In this document: one piece after another, positions 11,835 through 25,600 of the stretch
Layout of the letters: every line of letters begins with the position of its first letter
Numbering within the stretch: the first letter of the stretch is position 1
Source of the DNA: Megalobrama amblycephala
Taxonomy: Eukaryota; Chordata; Actinopteri; Cypriniformes; Xenocyprididae
Direction of reading: 5' to 3'
Assembly: GCF_018812025.1 (NCBI RefSeq)
Contig: NC_063052.1
Span: forward strand, 12,977,501 to 13,041,500
Length of the DNA: 64,000 nucleotides
The notes under the pieces: model-generated
Seen by the model: the letters and a program-made list of their open reading frames with translations, nothing else
The model's database searches: none
Told to the model about the DNA's origin: nothing
Position numbers and translations under genes: made by a program

Positions 11835-11835
11835 G

Positions 11836-12582
11836 TTAAAGGTTATATTTTGTTTGGAAGCTGACTACGGTTTGAGCCAGGGAGACGATGACGACAGATC
11901 CTCGGAAGCCGATTGGCTGATCGCGTCTCGCAGAGCAATGTGATTGGCTGTCAGATTCCAGTCCCGGATCCCTGCTGCGGCTGAAGCGATCTCGCGTTTG
12001 AATGGTGGCAGACGGAGGGCCGCGTCGATGTGTTGTGATCTTTGGCGTCTTCCGAAAGATCAAGGCGGGTCAGCACGATGAAATTAGGGGAACGCTTTCG
12101 GAGGACAGCGAGCGTGAAGACATCGTGCTGCGTTTAGGATTAGATGAGCGCGCGCGAGCTCTACCAGCCCAGTTACTCGAGCGGACATTGCGTGTGAATG
12201 CGGTGACAGTCAACAGCGTCCTCCCACCCTGCTTTTATATAATGGAAGATCGCATACAGATATGATGTTCTGATGCATACGGGATAACATACGGGAGTTG
12301 GAAACGGATCATACGGGTTGAGTTGACTTCGCGACGCCTCAGCTCATCCCGAGACTGTTATTTCTCGCCTCTGGTACTGTGAAACTGAAGCAATGGCGAG
12401 GTACACGGCAGTCCGGGCTAGAGCCGTTTGCCCTGCTTTCAACAGCTAGCCTTCCGCGGGTGGCCACCGAACCGACTCTAGTAGGACTAACTGCGGCAAC
12501 GCGAGCTCCGCGCAGGTGCTGTCTGTACGAGGAGAAGCTGGCGGCGCTCCGGTTAGAGTCGGAGGAGAAGGATCTGGGCGCC
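11836..12582 (+). promoter_or_regulatory. ubp1: UBP1 CpG-rich promoter and 5' leader
   Basis: CpG density rises abruptly from about 11880 to 12760 relative to the AT-rich flanks. Two inverted CCAAT boxes (GATTGGCT) occur at 11911-11918 and 11942-11949, the spacing seen at NF-Y-driven housekeeping promoters. The transcription start cannot be read from sequence; it probably lies between 11990 and 12350. Confidence 0.65.
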
Positions 12583-12698
12583 ATGGCGTGGGTGCTGAAG
12601 ATGGACGATGCGACCATCGAGTCCGGGCTCGTTCACGACTTCGATGCCAGTTTGTCGGGCATCGGGCAGGAGCTCGGGGCTGGCGCGTACAGCATGAG
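12583..12698 (+). CDS. ubp1: UBP1 coding exon 1
   Basis: The start codon sits in a strong GCGCCATGG context and opens with [20 protein letters not shown], the conserved CP2-family N terminus. The exon ends AG in phase 2 before GT at 12699. An in-frame ATG at 12379 exists but the sequence upstream of 12583 is not conserved-looking, so 12583 was chosen. Confidence 0.95.
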
Positions 12699-15500
12699 GT
12701 TAGAGCAGCTTTCCAAGAGTCTTTAAGCCGGGGGCGATGCACCTAAGACGGCGAGCTAACGTTAGTTGGCTAGCTGTCTCGCTCTCAATGTTTACATTGC
12801 GAACCTCGGGATTCCAACCGGTTTGAGGTTCAAAAATTCACCCTTATTCATTAATTAACGATTCTTGAGATTGTTTTTGTCGTCTGGTGGGTGAATTATG
12901 TCTTTATATATATATATGAGAGTAGCAATAGCTAGCTCAAAACAATAGACAACGAGTTGCATTTTAATGCTGTCTGACCATCTTGAGCGCTAACTAGGCT
13001 TGATAATAGTTTTAAACTGCTTGTAGAGTATTAATAAATATCCTCTGAACAGCCATAACGTGGTTATGCCGAAACGACAACAAGCGCTTTTGAAGTAAGT
13101 GCTACTTCCTGGAACAGGGTGTTCTTTGAATTCAGTTCCGAGATACGAAACTAACTGATGAAACGTGAAATTGGTTTAAACGTTAAAACGTTTTTAGTTG
13201 AAGAAATTGAGGCGAACGTTGAACTCCATTACGTCATATGATACTGCATAGAAGCAAACCGTCTATGATGACGTCATTGAACTGTTAGGGATACTCTAAA
13301 ACAGTCGATTCAGTATTTAGGATCATACGTCATATCCTGGAGATAGTTTGTCTCTGTCTGCATGTTTTGCTATGTGCCTTTTAAAATAAGGAAGTGTGTA
13401 ATATTTCCTTGGATCGAATATTCATATGCCAGTTGAGTAAGGCGAGTCATTCAACAGTTGAACAGTACATTTTCTTCGAAAAATGTAAACATTGTGGCTC
13501 AATACCAGCAACAACACTGGCCTAACCAATGGCATGAGTCTGGGGGCTGGATTATTTGTTTTATTGACCGATGGCGCAGGGGGGAGTGGTTCAGGAAACC
13601 TGTTCGAAGAAAATCATTATGGTGATAATGTTCGGTTTGTGGTCATTAAATCGCTATTCTAAGGACACGTTTTATCTATATTACGTGTATATGTTACGTT
13701 TGTGTTTGTCGTGTACAGACGACAACGTTGTCAAAATGATCCCCGTTCATACGGATCCGCGAAAACAATTAAAAACGTTGTATTATTCATGCCAGACCAG
13801 TAGATGGCGATGTCACTTTGTAAAGAAATACTACGTGCCTATAGACTGAAACGCCACCATTTTCACATTCACGTTTTTGTTGTTTACATGGTGACAATAA
13901 TGGTATCGTTTTCAAAAACTTGCATTTTGATACCGTTTTCAAAACACTGCGATTTCAGGCCCGCAAAATGTCGTTGTTGTGTAAAGGCTGATTTATACTT
14001 CTGCATCGGACCTACGCCGCAGACTACGCCATATGCTACGCGTCAGGTTTTCATTTATACTTCTACTTTGATTTTTCTTTTTTACCTGAGGTAAAACACA
14101 AGCGCTTTTGAAGTAAGTGTTACTTCCTGGAACAGGGTGTTCTTTGAATTCAGTTCCGAGATAAGAAACTAACTGATGAAACGTGAAATTGGTTTAAATT
14201 TGGACTCTACGGCGTATACTACGCGTTGGTTTTATTTTCTATTTCTGCATCTTTTTTTTTTTTTTTTTACCTGAGGGAGGGATTCTAGAAGACCAATCAC
14301 AGCGCTTGCGGTCTGCGTAGAATTGACGTGTTTTTACATTTTTGGAGAGGTCCATGTCAGGCTGCGAAGTAGGCTACGTGTGCTACACTCAGCCTACAAT
14401 GTAGCTACGGCCGTTGTTTCGAGGCAGAAGTATAAATCAGCTTTAAATGAATGGCCAAAATTTTTAGTTGAAAATGGTGTGAGCTAATTACTCTTCGGCA
14501 GCGATGCCATAGAAATATTCGGAGTTACCGCAAAAACAAAGTTCTAAAGATGGCTGTGTGCTTGTTTCTCTGGCGAATAAGGTCTATAGTGTGTGACAGT
14601 TGGGTTCCGGAAGTAAAAATCCCACAAATTTTCTCCAAAGGGGAATTGATTTTGAATGACAACTTATAAAGCATTAAAGACAGACGTGAGCTACGAGGCT
14701 GTGGTATATGCTTTTGTTGAAGCCATCAGCACCCATTATTTCAACTTTTTAATATAATTGTATTTAACAGCAAGAATTCCTGGTGAAAAACTACATTACC
14801 CATGATTCTGCAAAGAAATTGTCACCAATCAAATCAAAACAAGCAAATCCGCCCACTCCCATGAATCTCTGCAAATGATGTACGTAACCCTCTGGTGCTC
14901 TTCGCATGTCAAAAATGACCAAAATTCTTGTTTTTTATTTAAATGAAATGAATGTACTATATTTTAGTTTGATAATTTTTTTATTTTTGTATTTTTAATT
15001 AATTTTGTATTTTTAGGGCATTTTATGTATTTTATGCTGTAGTTATAATCCATTTATTCACTTTTTGCGCATGGACCTGAAAATGAAATTTCCAACTTAA
15101 ACTGTCATAAATTCTGAATGCTTTAGAGCACAGACTTAACTTTGGTCTCTTTTTAAAGACGATACTTGGCAAATTATCGCTGAAGGGAAAAAAAGTTTTA
15201 AAAACTTACAGAACTTTACATTTATTATGAAAAATGCACAAAAATACCATTTTCAATTTTTATATGAAATATATATTTTCAAAAACACATTTTACTGTAA
15301 AACTGCAAGAAAAGTCAAAGCCAGAAATCTAAACAAATTTGAGCTTGATATCTCAAAAAATGAGCTTTCAGTAAGATTTTGTTTGGCCGCAGTACCAAAA
15401 GTTTACACTGGATGAAATTCATCATTTTTGACTGCGAAGAGCACCACAGTGACTTTTTTTCAGGATCATTTAACCTTTTTGAATCATGTCCATGATTTTT

Positions 15501-15534
<34 letters not shown>

Positions 15535-16651
15535 CACAAAGCAAGTGCCAAAACCTTCACCAAGTTTCATACCATTCCGATGAAATAAATTCTAAAAAAA
15601 AAAGAAAAAGAAACAAACTTTTTCCGTAAAAAAAAAAAGACTGAAGAGCACTGGAGGTTACATATTTGTATCAATAATTTGTTAAAAAAAACTTTTTGTT
15701 TATATATATATATATATATATATAAAAGGGCTGGACGATTAATCGAAAAGTAATCGAAACCGAAATTCAGAACCTCTAACCGAGGTAATTTTCCCATATC
15801 GGTTATTTCGGTTTTTTAATCCTGTTAATACCTTCCCCCTTAAAAACATAACTGCGTGTGTAGCCACGTGACTCCGCCCCGTCCAGTCAGTGGCATAAAA
15901 GCAAAACACGGAGGTGAACGCCGTTCAACACATAGTGATGGCGCGCGAGCCGGTGAGCTTTGCGTCTTGCGTCTTCACTAAACTTTGTCAGTTGTATTTG
16001 TTTTATGGTTTGGACATTCAAGCGATTAGACGGTCGGATGTGTATTATTATATTGAGCTACCGCGCTCGCAGTCTGTGATATATACAAATATCTATGCCG
16101 CGCTCGCGCAGCTGCATGTGGCACGAACACTCATACAAACAGCTGCGCAAAATGTGAAGATCGCGCACACACAGAGGAACGCAGAAACTTGTTGTCAGCG
16201 CTGTCCTGTGATTTATCACTAAAATAGCTTAGAAACTCAAAAGTTATAGCATCTATTTTTTCTACTTTTGAAGGAACTATTTACAACCCACAGCTTCACA
16301 ATTAATAGAGAGACGGTATGACTAAATCACACACGCAATCACTACTGGTACTGTGCTAATTTATCTTTATCTGATTTACAACGAGCAAAAACCTGTAAGA
16401 AATGTTACAAACCATAGATAAAATAACTGCTGATAGTGAGCTGTTGATGTCAGATCACTCTTTCAACAGGAAAAAAAATATCCCACCTTAATAGTCAATC
16501 ATAGGCTATTTACAGTGCAAACCTTGTCAGTGAACTATGAGGGCAAAAAAAAAAAAAAAAAATCAGAAATAAAATAATCGTTCATTAATCGTAATCGAGG
16601 TAAAATGTTCAATTAATCAAGGTTTTGATTTTAGGCCATAATCGTCCAGCC

Positions 16652-16698
<47 letters not shown>

Positions 16699-19600
16699 AT
16701 ATATCCATTGTTTTTAATTACATTTGTCGTTTGCATTGCTTCATGGGATTTTAGATCTTTCTTTCCTTTGTTAAAGCTGTTAGGTGCACAGATTTTCTAG
16801 TATTTTTCTGCTTCAAATCAAAGATTGTGATTCACCTTGTTGCTGGTTGGTTTGGTTTGTGCCTTTTATAAGACTTTTTTTTTAAATTCTCTATAGGAAA
16901 AATAAAAATATTGTGAAAATTTCTTCCGGAACACTGCTTAAAAAATGGTTCACTTTTACTGTCAAACTCAAAAAATATATATGAAAAAAATACAGTGCTT
17001 CAGCATCCACAGCTTTGGAAGAGGCAAACCACAGTCCCCCTGCATACATCAGCTTCATTGGCATATTAATGATCATTTTGCAGCATATTTAAACTGTAGC
17101 TTTTCCAAATCACTAGCTATTCCCATTCGGCCCTGAGGAGTTTGAAAAACGGTCACTGTGTGATAGGAATACACATTATGCGCCTGAGGTCAGGTTCCAT
17201 GGAACAGTTTCTCTGGGATGTGGCGGCCTTCTGGAGGTTGTGGTGGAAAGAGCAACATCAGCGTTTTCCCTGGAGCGCTCTGTTGTTCTGCAAGTGTGCA
17301 TGTGCAAGTGTCTGAAATCCTCTGTGCGAGACGGTAGCGTCAGTGGCTGAGTTCACATTCTGTGGAGGTTTTGTTGGGTGTTGGTGGGAGTGCTGTAGTG
17401 TGAGACTGGAGGAAGAAGGCTGTTCACATGCTCTCCCCCTGTGATATCAAGTTTCTTGCTGCTCTTCCAGCACCACTGCAGATTTGCAGTTGACACTGTG
17501 CTCTATTGGCATTAGGGTCGTCGACCAGACCAGTGTTTATGGGTAGTTGAGGCACAACCTGTCCACAGACTTTTAGGTTAAAGCCTACATGAAAAGGGAA
17601 TAGTATAAGGGAAAGTGGCTGCTATTTATTAATTTTCAGACATTTTAAAGGATTAGTTCACTTCAGCATTAAAATTTCCTGATAATTTACTCACCCCCAT
17701 GTCATCCAAGATGTTTGTCTTTTTTTCTTCAGCCAAAAAGAAATGAAGGTTTTTGAGGAAAACATTCCAGGATTTTTCTCCATATAGTGGACTTCAACAG
17801 GGACCAACAGGTTGAAGGTCCACATGTCAGTTTCAGTGCAGCTTCAAAGAGCTCTACATGATCCCAGACGAGGAATAAGAATCTTATCTAGCAAATCGGT
17901 AATTTTCTTAGAAAAAAAAGATACAGTTTTTAACTACAAATGCTCGTCTTGCACTGCTCTGCGATGCGCCACGCATTACATAATCACGTTGGAAAGGTCA
18001 CGCGTGCCGTAGGCAGAAGTACCACGGCAGGGCGAAAAACTCGAAAAGATCTCATTTTTTCCTCCAACTTCAAAATCGTCCGACATCGTTGTTTTACCTT
18101 TTTTTTTTTTGTAGAGGATGTTTGACTTAATCTTTGCACGTTTGCTTTGTATACACTTGCTCGGTACTTCTGCCTACGTCACGCGTGAGCTTTCCAACGT
18201 GATTATGTAATGCGTGGCGCATCACAGGGCTAGTGTAAGTTTGAGTCAAATTAATGCCTTAAAGTTTTGCACAAAAATAAAATTTTGCAAAACAAAAAAA
18301 AGAATTGAGCAATAAAAAAATGTTTTTCAAACAAAAAATAAAGAATTGCAAAGGAAAAATAAAGTATTGAGCAGAAAAAAATAAATTTTGCAAACAAACA
18401 AACAGAAATGCATTGGAGGGGAACGTAATCGGCGACAGGTGAAATAATTCTTTGACATGGTTAAAAATAATGAATGGTTTGTTTTTGTTGGTTTGTTTAG
18501 CATATGTTGTCGCCGATTACGACCCCCTCCAATGCATTTCTTATTGTAATATGACCCGTTGCTCTCTGTCTTACTGCCTGTATCCACTTTTGTGTCCTTA
18601 AACATTCATTTTTTTGGGGTCGACAGCTTATAAAAACTTATTTCTGGGTTTTTTAGCTTGTTAGTTGTGCACCTTGTCACACAGCAGCTTTTAGGCATTG
18701 TTCTGTTTTTTTGTAATGAGTCAGAAAAGACAAGAAGGCAGCCTCACGCAATACAAAGTCAATGGAGACGGTTGGATTGTTTTTCCCCCCGGTGGGCGTG
18801 GTTTTCAGATTATAATAAATGCGCTCTGTCTCTATGCTTGATCTGTTCTGTTGCGATCTGCATCTCCTGTCGATGGCGTGTTTCGTGGGGGCGTGCCCCC
18901 GTTTCTTGACTCCACCCCCACGTCAAACCAGTGCCATAAAGAGAACCGTGCAGAAAAGTGCAGCACAAAGGAAAACCGGTATCGTGATCGCACACTTGAA
19001 ATGAGCAATAAAATGAGCATTGCAAATGATTTAGTAGGTTTGAGCATGAAAAATATGTGGCAAAGATAAAATAGGATTACAGCAATTCTTTATTTTTGTT
19101 TGCAAAACATTTTATTTTTATTGCTCAATTCTTTTTGTTTTGTTTTGCAAAACTTTATTTTTGTGCAAAACTTTAAGGCATTAATTTGACTCCATATAAG
19201 ATGGGTATTTGTGGTTAAAAAGTATATAAATTTAATTTTTTTTTTTTTTTTTTTAGAAAATGACAGATCATTTCACTAGATAAGACCCTTATTCCTCATG
19301 TAAAGCCCTTTGAAGCTGCACTGAAACTGTAATTTGGACCTTCAACCGTTTGGTGCCCATTGAAGTCCACTATATGGAGGAAAATCCTGGAATTGTTTTC
19401 CTCAAAAACCTTAATTTCTTTTTGACTGAAGAAAGAAAGACATGAACATCTTGGATGACATGGGAGTGAGTAAATTATCAGGAACTTTGAGTTCTGAAGT
19501 GAACTAATTCTGTAAATGAACTATAGCATATTACACTGCAGGTTGTGACAATTTTCATGTCAGCTGCCATTTATATTACTTTTGATGGCATAAGCCATTG

Positions 19601-22600
19601 AAATTTTAGGAAATATGGACAGGAATGTTACTTGCAGTCATGATTTCATCATCTCCTGCATTTGCAGGCTGTTTTCAATGAACAGGGTTCAATATCCAGA
19701 TATCATGGAAGATATGCTTATCATTTTCTCACAGTATCTGTAAGCCAGTGCTGCGACAGGCCACTAATGTGATGTTTTGTGTTGAGGTGAATGAGGTTGT
19801 GAGATGCTGATTAACTTGCGATCGTGTGGAATGAGCAGCTGTGGAACGGAATGTTACAGTCTAGCTGCTCATATTTCAGAAAACACTTGCAGATTGGTGG
19901 GCAGGAGGGATCCTGCGGGCCGCACGGTTACAAACGTCACGTCATGTCAAGCATGCTGCCAGCTAACTGACTCAGCGTCTTTAGATGTCGCTGCACCGGC
20001 CTGATACCGCCCGTACATGTGTGAGTGTGAGAGAGAAGTCTTAAGCCTGGAGTCATGGCAGAATTTATTTACCCTCTAATTTTTGTGTAAAATAACTGTT
20101 TATTGTTAAAGTGCCCCAGTTATGCTGCTTCGAATATTTCCTTTCATGCAGTGTGTAATTTAACTGTTTGTGAATGCAAAGTTTTAAAGATCAAAGTGCA
20201 CGACAAATAAAGTTATTTTCTCCTAAAAGAAAGAATCGATTCTGAACTGACAAAATGAGTCATCAGCGATACAATTCTCAATTCCTGTTACATACCCATG
20301 TAACAATGTAACTAACAAATTTGCATAATGCCAGCCTATTGTATTCATTGGCTGCTCATGAACAACGTCTACTTTGACCCGCCCTCAAACACTGTAGTTG
20401 TTGTCCACTGGAAGAAGAGTTTGGTTCGTGTTGTCGGCATGTTGAGAAGACGCTGATTTCTGTGCTGCAAGTCCACTTTGATGCACTTCCAGTGGATGAG
20501 GAGTTGGACTCAGGCTGGAATTGATACGGAAAACCAACGCTAATGTTCCTGTTGATATCGTTTCACTGTGCATCAAGTGCTGAGGAACCCTCCGGAGCTG
20601 AAATTCAGATACAGCAATAGGCGTTTCGTTTCTTACTCACGCTGTAAGTTGTTGACCAATTACAACAGGCTCGGCCATCTGACCAATCAGAGCAGAGCAG
20701 GCTCTCAAAAAGGAGGGGTTTAGAAAGACTGAATCTTCGAACAAACCATTTTCAGACTCTGAGAAATGAGGTGATTTGCAATGTAGGGCTGTCAAACGAT
20801 TAATCGCATACAAAATAAAAGTTTGAGTTTGCCTAATATATGTGGGTGTACTGTGTGTAATTATTATGTACATATAAATACAAACACATTCATGTATATA
20901 TTTGAGAAATATTTACAAGTATATGTATTTATTTATATTTTTATATAATTTTTATTATATATAAATAAAAATATTTTGTACATAAATAACATATTTCTCT
21001 TAAATATATACATTTTGTGTGTATTTATATATACACAATAATTACACAGTACACCCACATATATTATGCAAACTCAAACTTTTATTTTGTAAACGATTAA
21101 TCGCGATTAATCGTTTCACAGCCCTATTGCAATGTACATTATGCAGAAAATGAAAGTGTTTTTGACCTTGGATCCATGTAAACCTATTGTAGAAGACTCC
21201 AAAACAAAATTAGGAACTTTTAAAAATGGCGTAATAGGGACACTTTAATTTTTTTTTTACCCAGTTTGTGGTCGGGAAGATTTTTTGAAGTCTCTTTCGC
21301 TCTCCAAGGCTGCGTTTATTTAATCAAAAATACAGTAAAAACAGCAGTATCTTGAAATATTATTACCGTTTAAAACAACTGTTTACTATATTTTAACATG
21401 TAATTTTAACTTTCAGCATCCTTACTCCAGTCTTCAGAGTCACATGATCCTTCAGAAATCATTCTAATAAGCTTATTATTTATTATCAATGTTGAAAACA
21501 GTTAATATTTTTGTGGAAACTGTGATTCTTTGATGAATAGAAACTGCATTTATTTGAAATAGGAATATTTTGTTATACATGTCTTTACTTGTCATAATTA
21601 ATGCGTACTTGCTGAATACAGGTATTCATTTTTTTTTAAAACCCAAACATTTGAACAGTGCTGTATTAATATATGTTTGTAAATCCATAGATTTGTGACC
21701 TCCCTTTTTTACTTTCATTTTCCCAGTAGTCTGATGAGAACATTTGCTCTGTTTGTGGTTCAGCGATCATGTGTGTCAGTGTGGTTTTTAAAGTGTCTAT
21801 AGGTGAAAACAGGTGGGGGGGCTCCCCATATACCTGTTTCCATGACAACCATGCTGACTAGAGAGGTTCTGTGGTCCTAACCGATATAATTCACCGTTTC
21901 ATAACTTCTGTTTCTCTGTGTGTCTGTCTTTGTTTCTCAGTGATGTGTTGGCTCTGCCCATCTTTAAGCAGGAAGATGTTAGCGTCCCTGTGGAGTCTGA
22001 CACCAAGAATCCTCCGTTTCAGTATGTGCTGTGTGCCGCCACCTCCCCTGCTGTGAAACTGCACGAGGAGACGCTCACCTACCTAAACCAAGGTATGGTT
22101 TTCAGGACCTGACGTTTCTAGACAAGAACACACAGAGAAGGTCTTCCATAACGCACTTTCTCCTCCCATGTAGGCCAGTCTTATGAGATCCGATTGCTTG
22201 ATAACAGGAAAATAGGGGAGATGCCCGAACTCAACAACAAAACTGTGAAGGTGAGAGATTGAGCTCTGCCAGTGCAGTGTGCTTGTGGTTTTGTGTGGTG
22301 TGGCGTCTCCTGCACCAGTGAATCTACAGCGCTGTGGTTAAATAGATTATCGCTGTTGGGCGGAGGCCTTATATGTCCAAAACCGCTGCTTTTCAGGAAA
22401 TGAAAAAAGCATTGTATTTTTTGAATAAACAATCTTAAGTTAATATTGTGGCTTTATACATGTTCAGACACTTGCACGTATTAACATTACGTATTATTAA
22501 CATTTCACCAAAATCAAGCTCAAATGGAGTTACAAGGTTTTTGACCAGCAGATGTCAGACATGCGTGTTTTGGCCATCATTAGAATGACATTAGCATTAC

Positions 22601-25600
22601 ATTTTCTTCATCTTACAGGTTATGAAGTTTATCATAGCTATGTGGGCACTCAGTTTTTTTCTGTCATTTAACCATAATTTCATGTTATAAAAGATGAAGT
22701 GCTTCACACAGGCTGTTTAAAGGGATAGTTCACCCAAAAATGAAAATTTGATGTTTATCTGCTTACCCCCAGCGCATCCATGATGTAGGTGACTTTGTTT
22801 CTTCAGTAGAACACAAATGATGATTTTTAACTCCAACCGCTGCCGTCTGTCAGTCAAATAATGCTAGTGGATGGGAACTTCTACTATAAGAGTAAATAAA
22901 ACATGCACAGACAAATCCAAATTAAACCCTGCGGCTCGTGACGGCACATTGATGTCCTAAGACACGAAACGATCGGTTTGTGCGAGAAACCGAACAGTAT
23001 TTATATAATTTTTTACCTCTAATACACCACTATGTCCAACTGCGTTCAGCATTCGCTTAGTGAGGTCTGATCGCGCTCTGACAACGGCAGTGATGTCTCG
23101 CGCTTATACTTCAATGAGTGCTAGACATTACTGCCGTTGTCAGAGCGCAATCAGACCTCACTAAGCGAGTGCTGAACGAGCCGCAGGGTATAATTTGGAT
23201 TTGTCTGTGCATGTTTTTTTTTGACTCTTACAGATTGTGTTCCCATTCACTCCCATTATTTGACTGACAGACGGCAACGGTTGGAGTTAAAAATCATAAT
23301 TTGTGTTCTTCTGAAGAAAGTCACCTACATCTTGGATGCGCTGGGGGTAAGCAGATAAACATCAAATTTTCATTTTTGGGTGAACTATTCCTTTAAGACA
23401 GTATTGGCTGTGACTTGACGACAAATGCTAGACACTCTTCTCCGCTCCTCAGATACATGAAACATCAACCTTATACTGTATATATAGTGTTTCTAGAGTA
23501 AAGAAAATACTGTTTATTTAGTCAACCAGTTTTTTTTTTAATTTACCCTTGCATAATTGCATTGCAAACAAGCAAAGATGCTCCAAAATGTGTGTGGCAC
23601 TTAATTCACTATAGAGGTAGGTGGAGTTATGAGGTTTGACTGACAGTTTGAGGATCCAATGGATATACTTTAGTCTCAAGTTCTTTTTAATACTTTTCAT
23701 TGGTTAAATATTTGCTAAACCCACAGACTGATGTAAAGGGTGTTCATTAGTAATGATTTATGGAGAAAAAAATAAAAATTACGAACATTCTTCCAGACAG
23801 CAACATTATCTCAGGTTGAGAGTTTGCAGTCTCAATTGAATTTGGTTAGAAAAAAAAAGTGTTTTGCTGAATAATGCAAGTAAAAATTAACCAATATGTT
23901 TATGACCAATATGATGTTGATTATTTTTAGATTTATGTGTTTTTTTTTATTATTCATAAATGTTTGATATTATTTCTGTTTATAATAGCTAAATGGTTGA
24001 TCACAAATCTCTGAAAGTGAATGGCTGCGTTTTGAGACTAATATTGCATTAAAAAAAACGTTTATGGAAGCAACACATTACAATACTCCACTTGTGAACA
24101 GTGTTGTTCACTGGCACAGTTGTGTCATGGCATTGTTGGATGTCATTTATCTGTAAATATGATAATTAAAAATGGCTAACCAATTAAGTAAAATGGGAAT
24201 AGGAAAAAAATACACTCTTGTCTCTTCTACTCACCAAGGCTGCATTTTTTGATGAAAAACAGTAATTTTGTGAAATATTATTAATATTTAAAGTAACTGT
24301 TTTCTAAAATGTCATTTATTCCTGTGATCAAAGCTGAATTTTCAGCATCATTACTCCAGTCGTCAGTGTCACATGATCCTTCAGAAATAATTTATTATGA
24401 TTATTATCAATGTTGAAAGTTCAAAAGAACAGCATTTATTGGAAATAGAAATATTTTGTAACATTACTGTCAACAATTTATGCAATTAATTAAGAGTTAG
24501 TTCACCCAAAAATGTAAAATTCTGTCATTAATTACTCACCCTCATGTCTTTCCAAACCCATAAACTTTCATTTTTGTGCGAACTAACCCTTTAATGCATT
24601 AATTCTAATTAAAATATTTTCTTTCAAAACAGAAATCTTACTCAGCCCAAATTTTGAACAGTAAATAGACAATATTTCTCTTGCGTTGCCTTTGCTTGCC
24701 TCCTACATAAACAAGCATACAGCAAGTCTGATTCATGAACAAATGACTCTTAGAGTCAGTTCTTTTAATGAATCACATCACAAATTACTGTTTTGAATCA
24801 GTCTGAGGAATCCTTCACTGAATCAACCACAAGTCTTGGTGTATGTTTGTTTTTGAGTGCAGCATGTGAAGATGCAATGGACGTTTTTACATCTTATAAC
24901 ATCAAAATCAGTCTACAGTGTTTTGCCGTGGTGCCGTAGCTTCAGCGGTGCAGGAAGGACTGGTGTGGTGTATGGCTCTTTAAGAGTGCTGCTTGTCCTG
25001 ATGGTTTTGTGTTTGTGTGTGTTTGGTTTGGGGTGAATTATAGAGTTTAGTTAGGGTGGTTTTCCATGACCGAAGGCTTCAGTACATGGAGCATCAGCAG
25101 CTGGAGGGTTGGAAATGGAATCGGCCTGGCGACCGCCTCCTCGACATCGGTGAGAGCTTGTTGTGTGATTACATTAGTTTGCTTCCATCATTTTGTTCAA
25201 TCTTTTTTTCTTTTTGTTTCATCAGGATAAGCGTTTCAAAGCAACATAAAGCCTCGGGAGAGCGAGTTTTTACTGTGCGTCTTGTGTCTGTTACAGATAT
25301 CCCCATGTCAGTTGGCATCACCGAGCCCCACACACACGCGTCACAGCTAAACGCCGCAGAGTTCCTGTGGGATCTTTCCAAGCGAGCATCTGTGTTTGTT
25401 CAGGTACGTAAAAGCACTCGCAAAATTTCTCCTTTGCCCCGAATTTAAGATCAAACCACAAACGCGCTGTCATGTTGTGGTAGTTTAAACGATAGTCTTT
25501 TCTTCCCTATTATGACTCGTATCCAACTTAAAGGGGCTCCATGTAAGATTTTTACTTTAATAAAGCATAAAAATACCATAATATGTTTGCAGATATTTAG

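Larger units (their letters stand above)
8960..11835. other. CLASP2-UBP1 intergenic spacer
   Basis: No exon or conserved ORF is visible. The stretch holds a family A right-end fragment (about 9065-9160), a family P fragment (9366-9515), a relic starting AGGGGCCGGTTGCATAAA near 10519, a TTAA element left end at 10694 and a solo family A arm at 11526-11834. The remainder is AT-rich and unassigned. Confidence 0.7.

Noticed and set aside
12446..12742. Minus-strand open frame over UBP1 exon 1
   Set aside because: It is antisense to a conserved coding exon in CpG-rich DNA where stop codons are rare.
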